A DNA stretch of 64,000 nt from Anaerocolumna xylanovorans DSM 12503 (GCF_900143645.1 NZ_FRFD01000006.1:1-64000), one strand, 5' to 3'; numbered from the stretch's first letter, positions 53,555-63,236 are shown. Numbers and translations are program-made. Notes: a model not told the origin generated them from the sequence alone.

Positions 53555-54649
53555 ATGAAAGTAATTATCAATGAAAATGAAAGGGGCTTTCTGTTTAGAA
53601 ACGGCATGTTCCAACGCATGCTGGTACCTGGCAGACATGATGTGACTTCGCTCTTTGGCGAAACCTGTTTTAAGACAACGGTCTCCCGTATGATAAACAT
53701 AAAAGATATTGATATCAATGTATTGCTAAGGGATATAAATTTCGTAAACAGCGTGGCAATGATTGAAGTGCCTGACTTGCATTTTGCCCTGCATTACGAG
53801 GATGGCAGAGCAGTAGAGGCATTAAATCCCGGTACATATTATTTCTGGAAAATATTCCATGAACATTCTTTTCAGCTGATTGATATCAGCAAGCCGGCTG
53901 TTAATTTACCAAAGGAAATGATGTCGATTGTTCCTTCAAGATTGTATAGTCAGATGACTGTTGCGGAAGGAGAGACAGGATTACTCTATTTTGACGGTAA
54001 GTTTCAGGGAGAATTATCTCCTGGCAGTCACTGTTTCTGGAATTCGGCTGTTAAGGTATCCTGCCAGATTGTGGATATGCGTACACAACAGTTGGATGTG
54101 AACAGCCAGGAGATATTAACAGCAGATAAGGTAACTTTGCGATTGAATTTTGTCTGTACCTATAAGATTACGGATGCAGTCAATATCAACAACCTGCTCA
54201 AGGATTATAAGACCCAGATTTATGTTACAACTCAGCTGGTATTAAGGGAGTATGTAGGGCGGTTGAAGTTTGACGAGCTGCTGGAGCAAAAGGACAGTCT
54301 GGCAGGATTTGTACTTGAGAAGTTAAGAGAAAAGCAGGATAGCCTGTTCATTGAATTTACGGACGCAGGACTAAAAGATATCATTCTTCCCGGTGAAATA
54401 AGAGATATCATGAATACGGTCCTGATTGCAGAGAAAAACGCCCAGGCCAATGTTATATCCAGACGGGAAGAGGTCGCCTCCACAAGAAGCCTTCTTAATA
54501 CTGCAAAGCTCATGGAGGAAAATACCACATTGTATAAGCTTAAGGAACTGGAGTATCTTGAGAAAATATGTGATAAGGTAGGCAGTATTTCAATCGGAAA
54601 CGGAAACCTGTTAGGTCAGCTTAGTGACATTTTATATGCAAAGAGATAG
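53555..54649 (+). CDS. Slipin/SPFH (band 7) family protein
   Basis: 364 residues. The N-terminal half has repeated beta motifs (ENERGFLFRNGMFQRML; AEGETGLLYFDGKFQGELSPG). The SPFH domain follows (LDVNSQEILTADKVTLRLNF, VLREYVGRLKFDELLEQKDS) and then a coiled coil (AEKNAQANVISRREEVASTR). There is no obvious N-terminal TM segment. Slipins scaffold membrane or proteolytic complexes, and they recur beside rtcB in bacterial RNA-repair operons. GAAAGGAAAG precedes the ATG. Confidence 0.9.
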   Translation: MKVIINENERGFLFRNGMFQRMLVPGRHDVTSLFGETCFKTTVSRMINIKDIDINVLLRDINFVNSVAMIEVPDLHFALHYEDGRAVEALNPGTYYFWKIFHEHSFQLIDISKPAVNLPKEMMSIVPSRLYSQMTVAEGETGLLYFDGKFQGELSPGSHCFWNSAVKVSCQIVDMRTQQLDVNSQEILTADKVTLRLNFVCTYKITDAVNINNLLKDYKTQIYVTTQLVLREYVGRLKFDELLEQKDSLAGFVLEKLREKQDSLFIEFTDAGLKDIILPGEIRDIMNTVLIAEKNAQANVISRREEVASTRSLLNTAKLMEENTTLYKLKELEYLEKICDKVGSISIGNGNLLGQLSDILYAKR

Positions 54650-54657
54650 AGATAAGA

Positions 54658-54690
54658 CCCACGGAGATTTTATAATCTGTGGGTTTTATT
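54658..54690 (+). terminator. Terminator after the slipin gene
   Basis: CCCACGGAGATT pairs with AATCTGTGGG (one wobble), followed by TTTTATT. It marks the end of the rtcB - tRNA-like RNA - slipin unit. Confidence 0.85.
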
Positions 54691-54810
54691 GTTGCTCTTT
54701 TGAACTTGAAAGTTAAAAATTTACTTGGGATACAAAAACTGGTGGAAATTGCAGGCCGGATAGGATATAATCGTAGCATCTATTATAGCAGCTGTAACGG
54801 AGGAAAGTTT

Positions 54811-56277
54811 ATGAAAAAACGGTATTTCGTAATTTGTCCGGTTTTACTGGTATTGTCAATCGGTTTAATACTATTTGATTTACTGGTGGCTTCTGTCCCG
54901 GCATGGGTCGTTGGATGTAATATAGCTCTTACGGTTATTAACCTTGTGTTTTTTTACCTGAAAGCCAATGCAAAACGAGGCGGAAAAATCCTTATCACTG
55001 CTATTACCTTACTGACTGTGTGCTTCTCCCTCTTTGGCCTTTACTGCAATCCATATTGGAATAGCTACAACTTTAGAGCAAATAGCAGCACAGAGGATTA
55101 TAACCGCGAAATCAGTTATAAGCAGGCAAAGGAAGATATCGATTATATGTTAAAATACATAAAAAAGGACCATCCCCTATTTCGAAAGAATGCTCCCGAT
55201 AACTTTACAGCCGCATATGAGAAAGCAGTATCGGAACTTAAAAGCAGCAGCCATATTACGGTTTCCATGCTCTGGCAAAAGACACAAAGCATTCTGTCAA
55301 CCCTTGGTGATGGACATACCTGTGCCTATGCCAACTACAAGACTCCTCATTATTTAAAATATAGAGCAGAACTGAAAGCAGGTAATTATGATTTAACCAA
55401 GGTAAACGGTATTTCCATGGAAAAGCTCTTCCAGGAAAAGAACAGCTTATTTTCCTATGAAGCGGAGAGCCTTGGAAAAGAAATGTTGAAAATACGTCTT
55501 CTTTCTTTGGAAGGATTGGATTTTCTTGGCATTCCCATCTCTGACGGTATTGTATTTACCTATAAAAACGATAATGGCAACACAGTTGAAAAAACCTGCT
55601 ATGCAAAGGATTTTCTTACTTACGGTGAATATATTAAGTATAACAATATAAAAGATGACAATAAGACGAAGGAGAATTTTGTTTCTTATTCCATAGAGGA
55701 AGACAAAAGTCTGGCCCTTCTCACACTTACCGCCTGCAATTACAACAAGCAATACCGTGATTGCCTGAATAAAATGTTTTCGGAAGTAAAAGAAAAGAAC
55801 ATTAAGAATGTTGCAGTTGATATCCGGGATAATGGAGGCGGCAACTCCCTTGTGGCAGATGAATTTATCAAATATCTGGATACTGATACCTATAAAGTGT
55901 CTACGGATAAGTGGAGATTGGGCTTATTCAACATAAACAATAAGCATAATATCCAAGTAAATCATAAATATTCAGACCTCACTTTCAGCGGCAGGGTATA
56001 TATTCTCACATCCGTTGGAACTTTTAGCTCTGCCATGCAATTTGCGGAACACATCAAGGACAACCGGTTAGGTGTAATCATTGGGGAAGCTCCCGGAAAT
56101 AATGCATATGGCTATGGGGATATTGCGATTTTCAGGATGCCAAACTCAAAGCTTTATTTTCAGGTATCCACCAAACAATTTTTCAGAGCAGACCCTGCAA
56201 TAAAAGATAAATGGGTAATACCGGATGTTCCTTGTGATAGCAAGGATGCATTAACCGTATTATATCAGCAGTTATAG
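54811..56277 (+). CDS. S41-family peptidase, membrane-anchored
   Basis: 488 residues from the ATG at 54811, with GGAGGAAAG before it; the frame opens earlier at 54679 without a site. Three TM segments lie in the first 85 residues. After them come an N-terminal helical domain (KQAKEDIDYMLKYIKKDHPLF) and an S41 catalytic core with VDIRDNGGGNS and the nucleophile Ser in TSVGTFSSAMQF. No PDZ domain is clear. Such enzymes cut C-terminal tails or act on peptides outside the cell; the substrate is unknown. Confidence 0.85.
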   Translation: MKKRYFVICPVLLVLSIGLILFDLLVASVPAWVVGCNIALTVINLVFFYLKANAKRGGKILITAITLLTVCFSLFGLYCNPYWNSYNFRANSSTEDYNREISYKQAKEDIDYMLKYIKKDHPLFRKNAPDNFTAAYEKAVSELKSSSHITVSMLWQKTQSILSTLGDGHTCAYANYKTPHYLKYRAELKAGNYDLTKVNGISMEKLFQEKNSLFSYEAESLGKEMLKIRLLSLEGLDFLGIPISDGIVFTYKNDNGNTVEKTCYAKDFLTYGEYIKYNNIKDDNKTKENFVSYSIEEDKSLALLTLTACNYNKQYRDCLNKMFSEVKEKNIKNVAVDIRDNGGGNSLVADEFIKYLDTDTYKVSTDKWRLGLFNINNKHNIQVNHKYSDLTFSGRVYILTSVGTFSSAMQFAEHIKDNRLGVIIGEAPGNNAYGYGDIAIFRMPNSKLYFQVSTKQFFRADPAIKDKWVIPDVPCDSKDALTVLYQQL

Positions 56278-56282
56278 AAATA

Positions 56283-56753
56283 TTATGGATGCTTTCGTTT
56301 GCGGAATTGCGCGAATTCTTCTTCTATAGCTTTATTGCTTTGAAAAAAATCCAATAAATCTCTTATGCTGGTGAGTATTTCATCGTTGAGGGTATGTTCT
56401 ATCTTTTCTGTTTCCTCCAGTAAACTGCTCTTGATATTTAAGAATTTCAGAAAGTTCTCTACCAAATCATGCCGGCACAAAAGGGCTTTTCCTTTTACAA
56501 GGCCATTTGGTTCCAGTATGATTACGCCGTACTTTTCATATTTAAGAAGGCTCATTTCTGCTAATTTTTTTACCATACTGGTTACGGAGGGGGGCTGTAC
56601 ATTCAATGCCTGGGCCAAGTCTCCGGCTCTGGTGTAGCCGCTGTCCTTTGACAGGCGATATATCATTTCCAGATAATCTTCGGCGGAGGGGGACAAATCG
56701 TCATGATCGGTTCTTAAATATTCCCGAAAGGTGTAAAACTCCTGATCTGACAT
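56283..56753 (-). CDS. DtxR/MntR-family metal-dependent regulator
   Basis: 156 residues. The N-terminal winged helix (SAEDYLEMIYRLS, GYTRAGDLAQALNVQPPSVTSM) is followed by the dimerisation and metal-binding domain (LLCRHDLVENFLKF, EETEKIEHTLND). Members repress iron or manganese uptake when the metal binds. It has no SH3-like third domain, so it is closer to MntR in size. It converges on the S41 gene. Confidence 0.9.
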   Translation of the reverse strand: MSDQEFYTFREYLRTDHDDLSPSAEDYLEMIYRLSKDSGYTRAGDLAQALNVQPPSVTSMVKKLAEMSLLKYEKYGVIILEPNGLVKGKALLCRHDLVENFLKFLNIKSSLLEETEKIEHTLNDEILTSIRDLLDFFQSNKAIEEEFAQFRKRKHP

Positions 56754-57090
56754 GGCTACTATCCTAACAGTTATTTATTCATTATATGTTTGGAAGACAA
56801 AAGTAAGACATGGAAATATATAGTAAGAAAATACCGATATTCCACTATTGTATTCTGAAAATATTCAGTGTATAATTTGGCGTATAAAATATTTGACAGC
56901 ATTGGAGGAGGCTGTAAAATAATACCAGACCGTGATGCCAAGATGGCTGTGATGCTAATTATAATGAAGAAGAAACACTCGCTTAGATTATTTGGCAGAG
57001 AAATATACACTTTGATGGGAGGTTGATAGCACTGTTGTGAGCAGGATTCAGGCTATAACGGGTATTAACATTTACCGGGGCGAAAAGACC
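56754..57090. other. Intergenic region before the 80-bp array
   Basis: No gene is supported. Short open frames exist on both strands but have no good ribosome binding site and no recognisable domains. A short frame near 56940-57025 ends after RLFGREIYTLMGG and is too weak to call. Confidence 0.4.
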
Positions 57091-57341
57091 ATTTCACACT
57101 AGCTCCCATGGCATAAATCGTCTGCTTGCAGATGATTTACTGCCTCAAATCAGGGTGTGAAATGTCTTTTATTTCACACTAGCTCCCATGGCATAAAATG
57201 TCTGCTTGCAGATGATTTACTGCCTCAAATCAGGGTGTGAAATGTCTTTTATTTCACACTAGCTCCCATGGCATAAATTGTCTGCTTGCAGATGATTTAC
57301 TGCCTCAAATCAGGGTGTGAAATGTCTTTTATTTCACACTA
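57091..57341. repeat. Three tandem 80-bp palindromic repeats plus 11 bases
   Basis: Units start at 57091, 57171 and 57251, and an 11-base partial unit ends at 57341. Each unit begins ATTTCACAC and carries GTGTGAAAT near its end as an inverted repeat. Its centre is a long hairpin, GGCATAAATCGTCTGC-TT-GCAGATGATTTACTGCC. The units differ only at two adjacent bases in one arm (ATCG, AATG, ATTG). The array ends about 20 bases before the start of the chemoreceptor gene, so it lies in that gene's leader. Confidence 0.92.
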
Positions 57342-57361
57342 ATACAAGGAGTGTAATTCAT

Positions 57362-59476
57362 ATGACAAAAAGCAAAGGTACCATAAAGGGAAAGCTCAAG
57401 ATTAAGTCACTGAAGAATCAAATTGTAATGACAATCATGCTGTGCTGTTTAATATTGACACTTGTTGTATCAGCTGCCGTTTGGTTAAAGGTGTCAAGTG
57501 TGACAGAACAGAATGCCAGAGATTATCTTACACAGGTGGCCTCAGATAAGGGGCATGAATTTCAGACTCATACGAGCAAAATTGAAACTACTGTTTCTGA
57601 ATTGGGGCAAATAGTTGCAGATCAGATAGACACAAAGAGTGTAAAAGATGACGGCTATATGGAGGCCTATGTCAATACTCTTTCCCAGACCATTAAATCC
57701 ATGGCAGGTGCAAATAAAGATATTCTTGGCTTGTACATAAATTTTGAGGAATCCTTCACCGGAGGTTATTATGATGTAGCCTACAGCCGGGACATAGAAA
57801 CACAGGCAGTAGAGATGAGTACTAATGAATATGGAATTAATGATTATGTTGAAACCAATGAAGATATGAAGTGGTATTATGAACCCGTAAAAGCCGGAAA
57901 AGGTATGTGGATTGACCCTTATACGGACTCTTATTCCTTACAGCATATGATATCCTATACAATGCCCATATATCTTGATAAACAATTAGTCGGGGTTGCC
58001 GGTATTGATATTGCTTTTGATGATCTGCAGTCCATTATCCTCGGAACAGATGTTTATGATACAGGATATTCCTTTTTGCTAAACAGCTCCCACAACTATA
58101 TTGTAGATCCTAAGCAAGAGTCTGGAACCGCCTTTAATGCAGTAGTATATGGAACGGGCACTTCTGCGGTACAGGAGGCAGATAAAAAGGGACTTTTCTC
58201 TGAAAAGATTCTTTTTAATGGAAAGCAATCCTGGGCTGGCTTTTATAAGCTGGATAACGGGATGATTCTTGGTGTATCTGCTCCGGAAAAAGAGGTGTTG
58301 GCGAATTTATATAATGTTGCGGCTACCATTGGGATTGTCGCACTGATCGCAATTATTCTCGCAGGCATTGCGGGCTATTTCTTAAGTAAAAGGATTGCTG
58401 ACAGGGTTTCGGCAGTATCAAAAGTACTAAGGCATATAGCGCAGTTGGATTTGTCTGCGGAGATACCTGCAAAATTATTGAAATCCGAGGATGAGGTCGG
58501 TGAGCTTACCAGATCCGCAGATGTTACACAGAAGTTTTTGAGGGGAATTGTTAAAAGAATTCTCAATGAGACCGGCATCGTGGATGAGACAGCCGAGAGT
58601 ACGGAACGGGATATGATCGGCTTAAACAATGAGATTGAAAGCATATCTGCCACCACAGAGGAGCTATCTGCCGGTATGGAAGAAACAGCTGCCATTACCC
58701 AGAATATGCTGGATTCTACCGGTGATGTTATGCGTTCAACAGAGACCATGGCCGAGAAAGCGAAGGATGGTGCCACGAAAGCAGAGGAAATCAGCACCAG
58801 GGCAACAAAGTTAAAGGAAGATGCCAAGGAATCCTATCAGAAAGCAAAGCTTACCAGTTCAGAGGTAAATGGTGCCATGCAGCAGGCAATAGAACAGTCA
58901 AAGGCAGTAGAGAAGATACATGCGTTAGCAAATGCTGTACTGGAGATATCGTCTCAGACCAATCTATTGTCACTTAATGCAGCAATCGAAGCAGCCAGAG
59001 CAGGTGAAGCCGGACGTGGCTTTGCGGTAGTAGCTTCCGAAATAAAAAACCTGGCCGCTGACACTGAGCGGATTGTAACAGAGATACAAAGCTATACTTC
59101 ATTGACGGTCGCTTCAGTAGAGGATCTTATTAAGGCTGCTGAGAGAATCCTTGCATTTCTTCATACACAGGTTATCCCGGACTACAATTTGATGGTTACA
59201 ACGGGTGAACAATATTATGAAGATGCCGGATATATAAATAATATGGTAAATGAGTTCAGGTCTATTTCCGAAGAGCTTACGGATACGATGCATAATTCTG
59301 TAAATGCATTAAAAGAGATAGCCGGAGCGAACAATGAATCAGCGAAGGGAACCTTAAATATAGCTGAAAGTATAGGTTCTGCCGCTGTCAGCGCCAGTGA
59401 TGTGTTAAAGCTATCCTCTGAAACGAAGGAAAGTTCCAGAAAGTTAAAGCAAATTGTTGATAAGTTCCAAATGTAA
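57362..59476 (+). CDS. Methyl-accepting chemotaxis protein
   Basis: 704 residues from the ATG at 57362 (AAGGAGTG before it); an earlier in-frame ATG at 57317 lies inside the repeat array. TM at about 20-42, double Cache sensor at about 45-305 (WYYEPVKAGKGMWIDPY, GVAGIDIAFDDL), TM at about 318-340, HAMP, and an MCP signalling domain with SSQTNLLSLNAAIEAARAGE and GRGFAVVASEIKNLA. The sensor type often binds amino acids or related small molecules. Confidence 0.93.
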   Translation: MTKSKGTIKGKLKIKSLKNQIVMTIMLCCLILTLVVSAAVWLKVSSVTEQNARDYLTQVASDKGHEFQTHTSKIETTVSELGQIVADQIDTKSVKDDGYMEAYVNTLSQTIKSMAGANKDILGLYINFEESFTGGYYDVAYSRDIETQAVEMSTNEYGINDYVETNEDMKWYYEPVKAGKGMWIDPYTDSYSLQHMISYTMPIYLDKQLVGVAGIDIAFDDLQSIILGTDVYDTGYSFLLNSSHNYIVDPKQESGTAFNAVVYGTGTSAVQEADKKGLFSEKILFNGKQSWAGFYKLDNGMILGVSAPEKEVLANLYNVAATIGIVALIAIILAGIAGYFLSKRIADRVSAVSKVLRHIAQLDLSAEIPAKLLKSEDEVGELTRSADVTQKFLRGIVKRILNETGIVDETAESTERDMIGLNNEIESISATTEELSAGMEETAAITQNMLDSTGDVMRSTETMAEKAKDGATKAEEISTRATKLKEDAKESYQKAKLTSSEVNGAMQQAIEQSKAVEKIHALANAVLEISSQTNLLSLNAAIEAARAGEAGRGFAVVASEIKNLAADTERIVTEIQSYTSLTVASVEDLIKAAERILAFLHTQVIPDYNLMVTTGEQYYEDAGYINNMVNEFRSISEELTDTMHNSVNALKEIAGANNESAKGTLNIAESIGSAAVSASDVLKLSSETKESSRKLKQIVDKFQM

Positions 59477-59558
59477 CAGCTCTGTAATCTGGATGGTTGC
59501 AGTACTTTTAAGGACATGCTATACTTAATAGTACAATAATGGAAACAGGAGACAGAGT

Positions 59559-60383
59559 ATGATTTTATTAAAAGATATATGTGACGGTATTAAGATGCCG
59601 GAGGAAGTTACAAACATCGTATTGGAGCTTGAGAAAGAGCTGGATATGAAAGCCCTTGAGCCTTCCGTCTGCAAACTTTACCGCCGTTCTTTATGGCAGG
59701 AAGGCTTAGGAGAACTGCGGAAGGTCTTTGGTGAGGATAAGAATAATTATAAAATGCTTACCTGCATGCTTGTTATGGGTCTTGATACTTATAAAAAATA
59801 TAAAGAGAAGGGCATCAGCGATAAGGTTTTTTATGATACCTTTGCCTGCTTTTCCAGATTTGTAAAAGAGCATATGGCAAGCTACGGTTCCTATGGCTTT
59901 GACAGAGAGTGGTGGACACCAAGACAGCTCTCCATGGAGGAATTCCGTCTTGGCGAATTGGAATTTGAAGTGGAGAAGTGGGAAGGTGAGGACGTAATCA
60001 GTGTGCATATTCCTTCCGATGCCTCAATCACAAGAGAGAATTGTGTGGCTTCTTATACCTGGTCAAAGGAATTCTTTAAAGAATACTATCCTGGTTTTGC
60101 TTATAAATATTATATCTGTGACTCCTGGATGCTATCCCCAGGCTTAAAAGATGTATTACCGGCTGATTCCAGAATCCTAAGCTTCCAGAAGGACTTTACC
60201 ATTACGGAATGGGATAAGGAGAATCCCTCCTATCTGGAATGGGTATATAAGAATTCGAATCTGACATTGGAGGAATTGCCGGAGAATACCTCTTTACAGA
60301 GAAATATTAAAAAACACTTAAAAGAAGGCGGAAAAATCGGAACTGCCTTTGGATATATCAAAGCGGATACAGAGATAAAATAA
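59559..60383 (+). CDS. Acyltransferase-like (GNAT-type C-terminal) protein
   Basis: 274 residues. The N-terminal helical half and the C-terminal half (EWWTPRQLSMEEFRLGELEF, VISVHIPSDASI, YYICDSWMLSPGL) match a family of uncharacterised acyltransferase-like proteins common in Firmicutes. The substrate is unknown. ACAGGAGACAG precedes the ATG. It stands between the chemoreceptor and the T-box with no evident link to either. Confidence 0.7.
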   Translation: MILLKDICDGIKMPEEVTNIVLELEKELDMKALEPSVCKLYRRSLWQEGLGELRKVFGEDKNNYKMLTCMLVMGLDTYKKYKEKGISDKVFYDTFACFSRFVKEHMASYGSYGFDREWWTPRQLSMEEFRLGELEFEVEKWEGEDVISVHIPSDASITRENCVASYTWSKEFFKEYYPGFAYKYYICDSWMLSPGLKDVLPADSRILSFQKDFTITEWDKENPSYLEWVYKNSNLTLEELPENTSLQRNIKKHLKEGGKIGTAFGYIKADTEIK

Positions 60384-60409
60384 ATGTTGTAAAAAATGAT
60401 TATTTACCC

Positions 60410-60437
60410 TTGACACCCCGATATAAAATGTTAAAAT
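60410..60437 (+). promoter_or_regulatory. Promoter of the T-box/valS transcript
   Basis: TTGACA (60410-60415), a 16-base spacer and TAAAAT (60432-60437) lie just before the T-box leader. Confidence 0.7.
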
Positions 60438-60454
60438 GATATCCAACAAACACA

Positions 60455-60752
60455 GACAAAAGCGTTGACGAGGAGGAGTACATGTTATTCCGGATGAACA
60501 GAGAGAAGATGGCTGGTGAAAATCTTCGTGATGGGAGCATGGAAGTAGCCTTTGAGCTTTGGACCGAACAAAGATAATATCTTTTAAGTAGACTCCAACG
60601 GAAGTTTCCACCGTTATCAGGGAAAGCGATATCGGAATTTATGTATTCCCGTATTGTATTAAGTGCAGAATTCTATTCTGAAATTAGGTGGTACCACGGA
60701 CACGTTTCGCCCTAAGCAATTTACTGATCAAGTTGCTTAGGGCGTTTTTTGT
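60455..60752 (+). promoter_or_regulatory. T-box leader, valine specific
   Basis: Stem I carries the GA-rich AGAGAGAAG motif, GCTGGTG, and the specifier region GGAA-GTA-GCCTTTGAG, with GTA (60545-60547), a valine codon. A stem III AACGG/CCGTT, the T-box sequence AGGTGGTACCACGG (60686-60699, TGGT to pair with the ACCA end of uncharged tRNA), and a terminator CGCCCTAAGCAA/TTGCTTAGGGCG plus TTTTTT (60708-60750) follow. Uncharged tRNA-Val should allow read-through into the synthetase gene. The Val specifier agrees with the gene downstream. Confidence 0.93.
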
Positions 60753-60788
60753 CTGTTTTGTAAGTGATATTACAGGAGGTATCCGAGA

Positions 60789-63158
60789 ATGGATAAGAAG
60801 TATGATTTTACGGAAGCAGAAAAGAAAATGCAGGAGTTGTGGGAAAAGGAGGGAATATATACCTATCAGAACGGAAGGGATAAGAAAGTATTTTCCATAG
60901 ATACACCGCCGCCTACAGTAAGCGGCAGCCTTCACATCGGTCATGTATTTTCCTACACCCAGGCAGAAATTATTGCCCGGTACAAAAGGATGCAGGGCTT
61001 TGATGTATTCTATCCCTTTGGCTTTGACGATAATGGACTTCCTACGGAACGGCTGGTAGAAAGAGAAGGAAATATCAGGGCAGGGGAAGTAAACCCTGGT
61101 GAATTCTATAAGAAGTGCCTGGATACGGTAAAGAATTATGAAGAGGAATTTATAGACATGTGGAAAAGCCTGGGCTTTAGCGTGGACTGGAACCTTACCT
61201 ATCAGACTATATCAGAAAAGTCCAGAAGAATATCCCAGCGCTCCTTTTTGGAGCTTGCAAAGAAAGGAAAAGCTTACCGGAAGGAGTCACCGGTACTCTG
61301 GTGTACGGAATGCCGGACCTCCATTGCCCAGGCAGAGTTAGATTCAAAAGATACGGAGTCGGTATTTTACTATCTCTCCTTTGGGGCAGAGCCTGTTCCT
61401 CTTATTATTGCTACCACCAGGCCGGAGCTTCTGTACGGCTGTGTATGCATCTTTGTAAACCCATCGGATGAAAGGTACCGGGATTATATCGGACTTAGCG
61501 TAAAGGTACCCCTGTATGACTTTGAGATTCCTGTTATGGCGGATGAAGGAGTATCAATGGAGAAAGGAACCGGAGCGGTAATGTGTGCGACCTTTGGTGA
61601 TGCCACGGATGTGGAATGGTATCAGAAATATCAGCTTCCCTATAAAAAGGTTGTTACAGAGGAAGGAAGAATAAGTGCAGATGTTCCTTTTATCGGAGGA
61701 ATGGGAATTAAGGGGGCAAGGAAAGAGATTATAATGAGGCTAAAAGAAAAGGGCCTGGTAATAAAAGAAGAACCAATTATCCATACCGTTGGAATCCATG
61801 AGCGGTGCAAAACAGAAATCGAGATTGTGCCTTCAGCCCAATGGTATATTGATATCACCACAGAAAAGGAAAAGTTTTTAAAGGCAGCCGATGAAATAAA
61901 TTGGTATCCCCAGTATATGAAGAACCGCTACCGGATATGGGTAGAGAATTTAAAATGGGATTGGTGCATTTCAAGACAGAGATATTTTGGTGTACCTTTT
62001 CCCGTATGGTACTGTAAGAAATGCCATAAGCCCATACTGGCAGAGGAGTGGCAGCTGCCGGTCAATCCACTGGAGGATAAACCGCCTCATCCCTGTGACT
62101 GCGGCTGCGGGGATTTCAGTGAAGTCATTCCGGAAACAGCAGTATTTGATACCTGGGCTACCTCTTCTGTTACGCCTTTTATCAATTCAGGCTTTGGGGA
62201 GAGGGAAGATACTCACAGCGAAATCTTCCCCATGGGTATGCGAAGCCAGGCACATGAGATTATCAGAACCTGGGCTTTTTACACCATTGTAAAAAGCATT
62301 TACCATACCGGGCAAATACCCTGGAAGGATATTATGGTAAGCGGCTTCGTTCTGGCAAAGCCCGGTGAAAAGCTTAGTAAATCCCAGAATAACGCGTCTC
62401 TTTCACCGGCCTTTTTAATCCGGAAACATTCGGCAGATGCCATCCGCTACTGGGCAGCCAATGCAAAGCTGGGTACGGACACCTTTTTTACGGAGGAGGA
62501 GCTAAAGATATCCAAACGCTTTCTTACCAAGCTCTATAATGCGGCTAATTTCTGTATCATGCATTTGGAGGATTACAAGAAAGAAGGAACTGCTTTCCTG
62601 CCTGTTGACAGGTGGATTCTGCAGAGAGTGAGTGAAGCTGCAAGGCAGGCGCAGGAGCTTCTGGAACACTATGAGATAGGGCAGGCAAGGCATGTAATAG
62701 ACGAACTCTTCTGGAGGGATTTTTGCGATGATTATATTGAGATTGTAAAGGAGCGCCTATACCAGCCGCAAAAGCATGGAGAGAGGGAGCGGCAATCCGG
62801 CCAGTATGCGCTCTATCACAGCCTCCTTGGCATATTAAAGCTTTATGCCATTTATACACCGCATATGACGGAATATATCTATCAGCAGTTCTTTTGTTCC
62901 TTTGAGCCGGAGATGTCTCTTCATCAGACTTTATGGAATACAGAAGCAGAGGATAGGGATATCCTGGAATTCGGACAGCGCCTCCAGACGGTAATTGGAG
63001 AAGTAAGAAGGAGAAAGGCAGAAAAGCAGCTTTCCATGAAGGAGGAGGTTGAGGAGCTGATCATTACTGCTCCTCCCCATATGGCAAGGTATTTTGAAAG
63101 CTCCGAAAAGGATATAAAGGCCTGTACCGGAGCTAAGAAAATTATTGTAAGAAGCTGA
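60789..63158 (+). CDS. valS: Valyl-tRNA synthetase
   Basis: 789 residues of the class I synthetase family. HIGH motif in SGSLHIGHV, KMSKS motif as KLSKSQNN, editing-domain part TTRPELLYG and a C-terminal anticodon-binding domain. It is shorter than the usual bacterial ValRS of about 880 residues. It lacks the long C-terminal coiled coil, and DDNGLPTERLVE resembles the archaeal-type branch, so it may be a second or transferred ValRS. The Val T-box in front supports the assignment. ACAGGAGG precedes the ATG. Confidence 0.9.
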   Translation: MDKKYDFTEAEKKMQELWEKEGIYTYQNGRDKKVFSIDTPPPTVSGSLHIGHVFSYTQAEIIARYKRMQGFDVFYPFGFDDNGLPTERLVEREGNIRAGEVNPGEFYKKCLDTVKNYEEEFIDMWKSLGFSVDWNLTYQTISEKSRRISQRSFLELAKKGKAYRKESPVLWCTECRTSIAQAELDSKDTESVFYYLSFGAEPVPLIIATTRPELLYGCVCIFVNPSDERYRDYIGLSVKVPLYDFEIPVMADEGVSMEKGTGAVMCATFGDATDVEWYQKYQLPYKKVVTEEGRISADVPFIGGMGIKGARKEIIMRLKEKGLVIKEEPIIHTVGIHERCKTEIEIVPSAQWYIDITTEKEKFLKAADEINWYPQYMKNRYRIWVENLKWDWCISRQRYFGVPFPVWYCKKCHKPILAEEWQLPVNPLEDKPPHPCDCGCGDFSEVIPETAVFDTWATSSVTPFINSGFGEREDTHSEIFPMGMRSQAHEIIRTWAFYTIVKSIYHTGQIPWKDIMVSGFVLAKPGEKLSKSQNNASLSPAFLIRKHSADAIRYWAANAKLGTDTFFTEEELKISKRFLTKLYNAANFCIMHLEDYKKEGTAFLPVDRWILQRVSEAARQAQELLEHYEIGQARHVIDELFWRDFCDDYIEIVKERLYQPQKHGERERQSGQYALYHSLLGILKLYAIYTPHMTEYIYQQFFCSFEPEMSLHQTLWNTEAEDRDILEFGQRLQTVIGEVRRRKAEKQLSMKEEVEELIITAPPHMARYFESSEKDIKACTGAKKIIVRS

Positions 63159-63178
63159 TAGAGTCTTAAAAAATCAGA

Positions 63179-63226
63179 GGCTGTTTCGTTCAGGGCATAA
63201 TATTTACCAGGTCACGAAACAGCCTT
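63179..63226. terminator. Terminator between convergent valS and MFS genes
   Basis: GGCTGTTTCGT pairs with ACGAAACAGCC. T runs on the plus strand are short; the minus-strand side reads toward A/T-rich sequence, so it can serve both genes. Confidence 0.7.
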
Positions 63227-63236
63227 CTAGAAAATA

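Noticed and set aside
56771..57010. 79-codon minus-strand open frame
   Set aside because: No ribosome binding site or recognisable domain, and composition like non-coding DNA.
57091..57341. CRISPR array
   Set aside because: The units are contiguous 80-bp copies with no unique spacers, and no cas genes are present.
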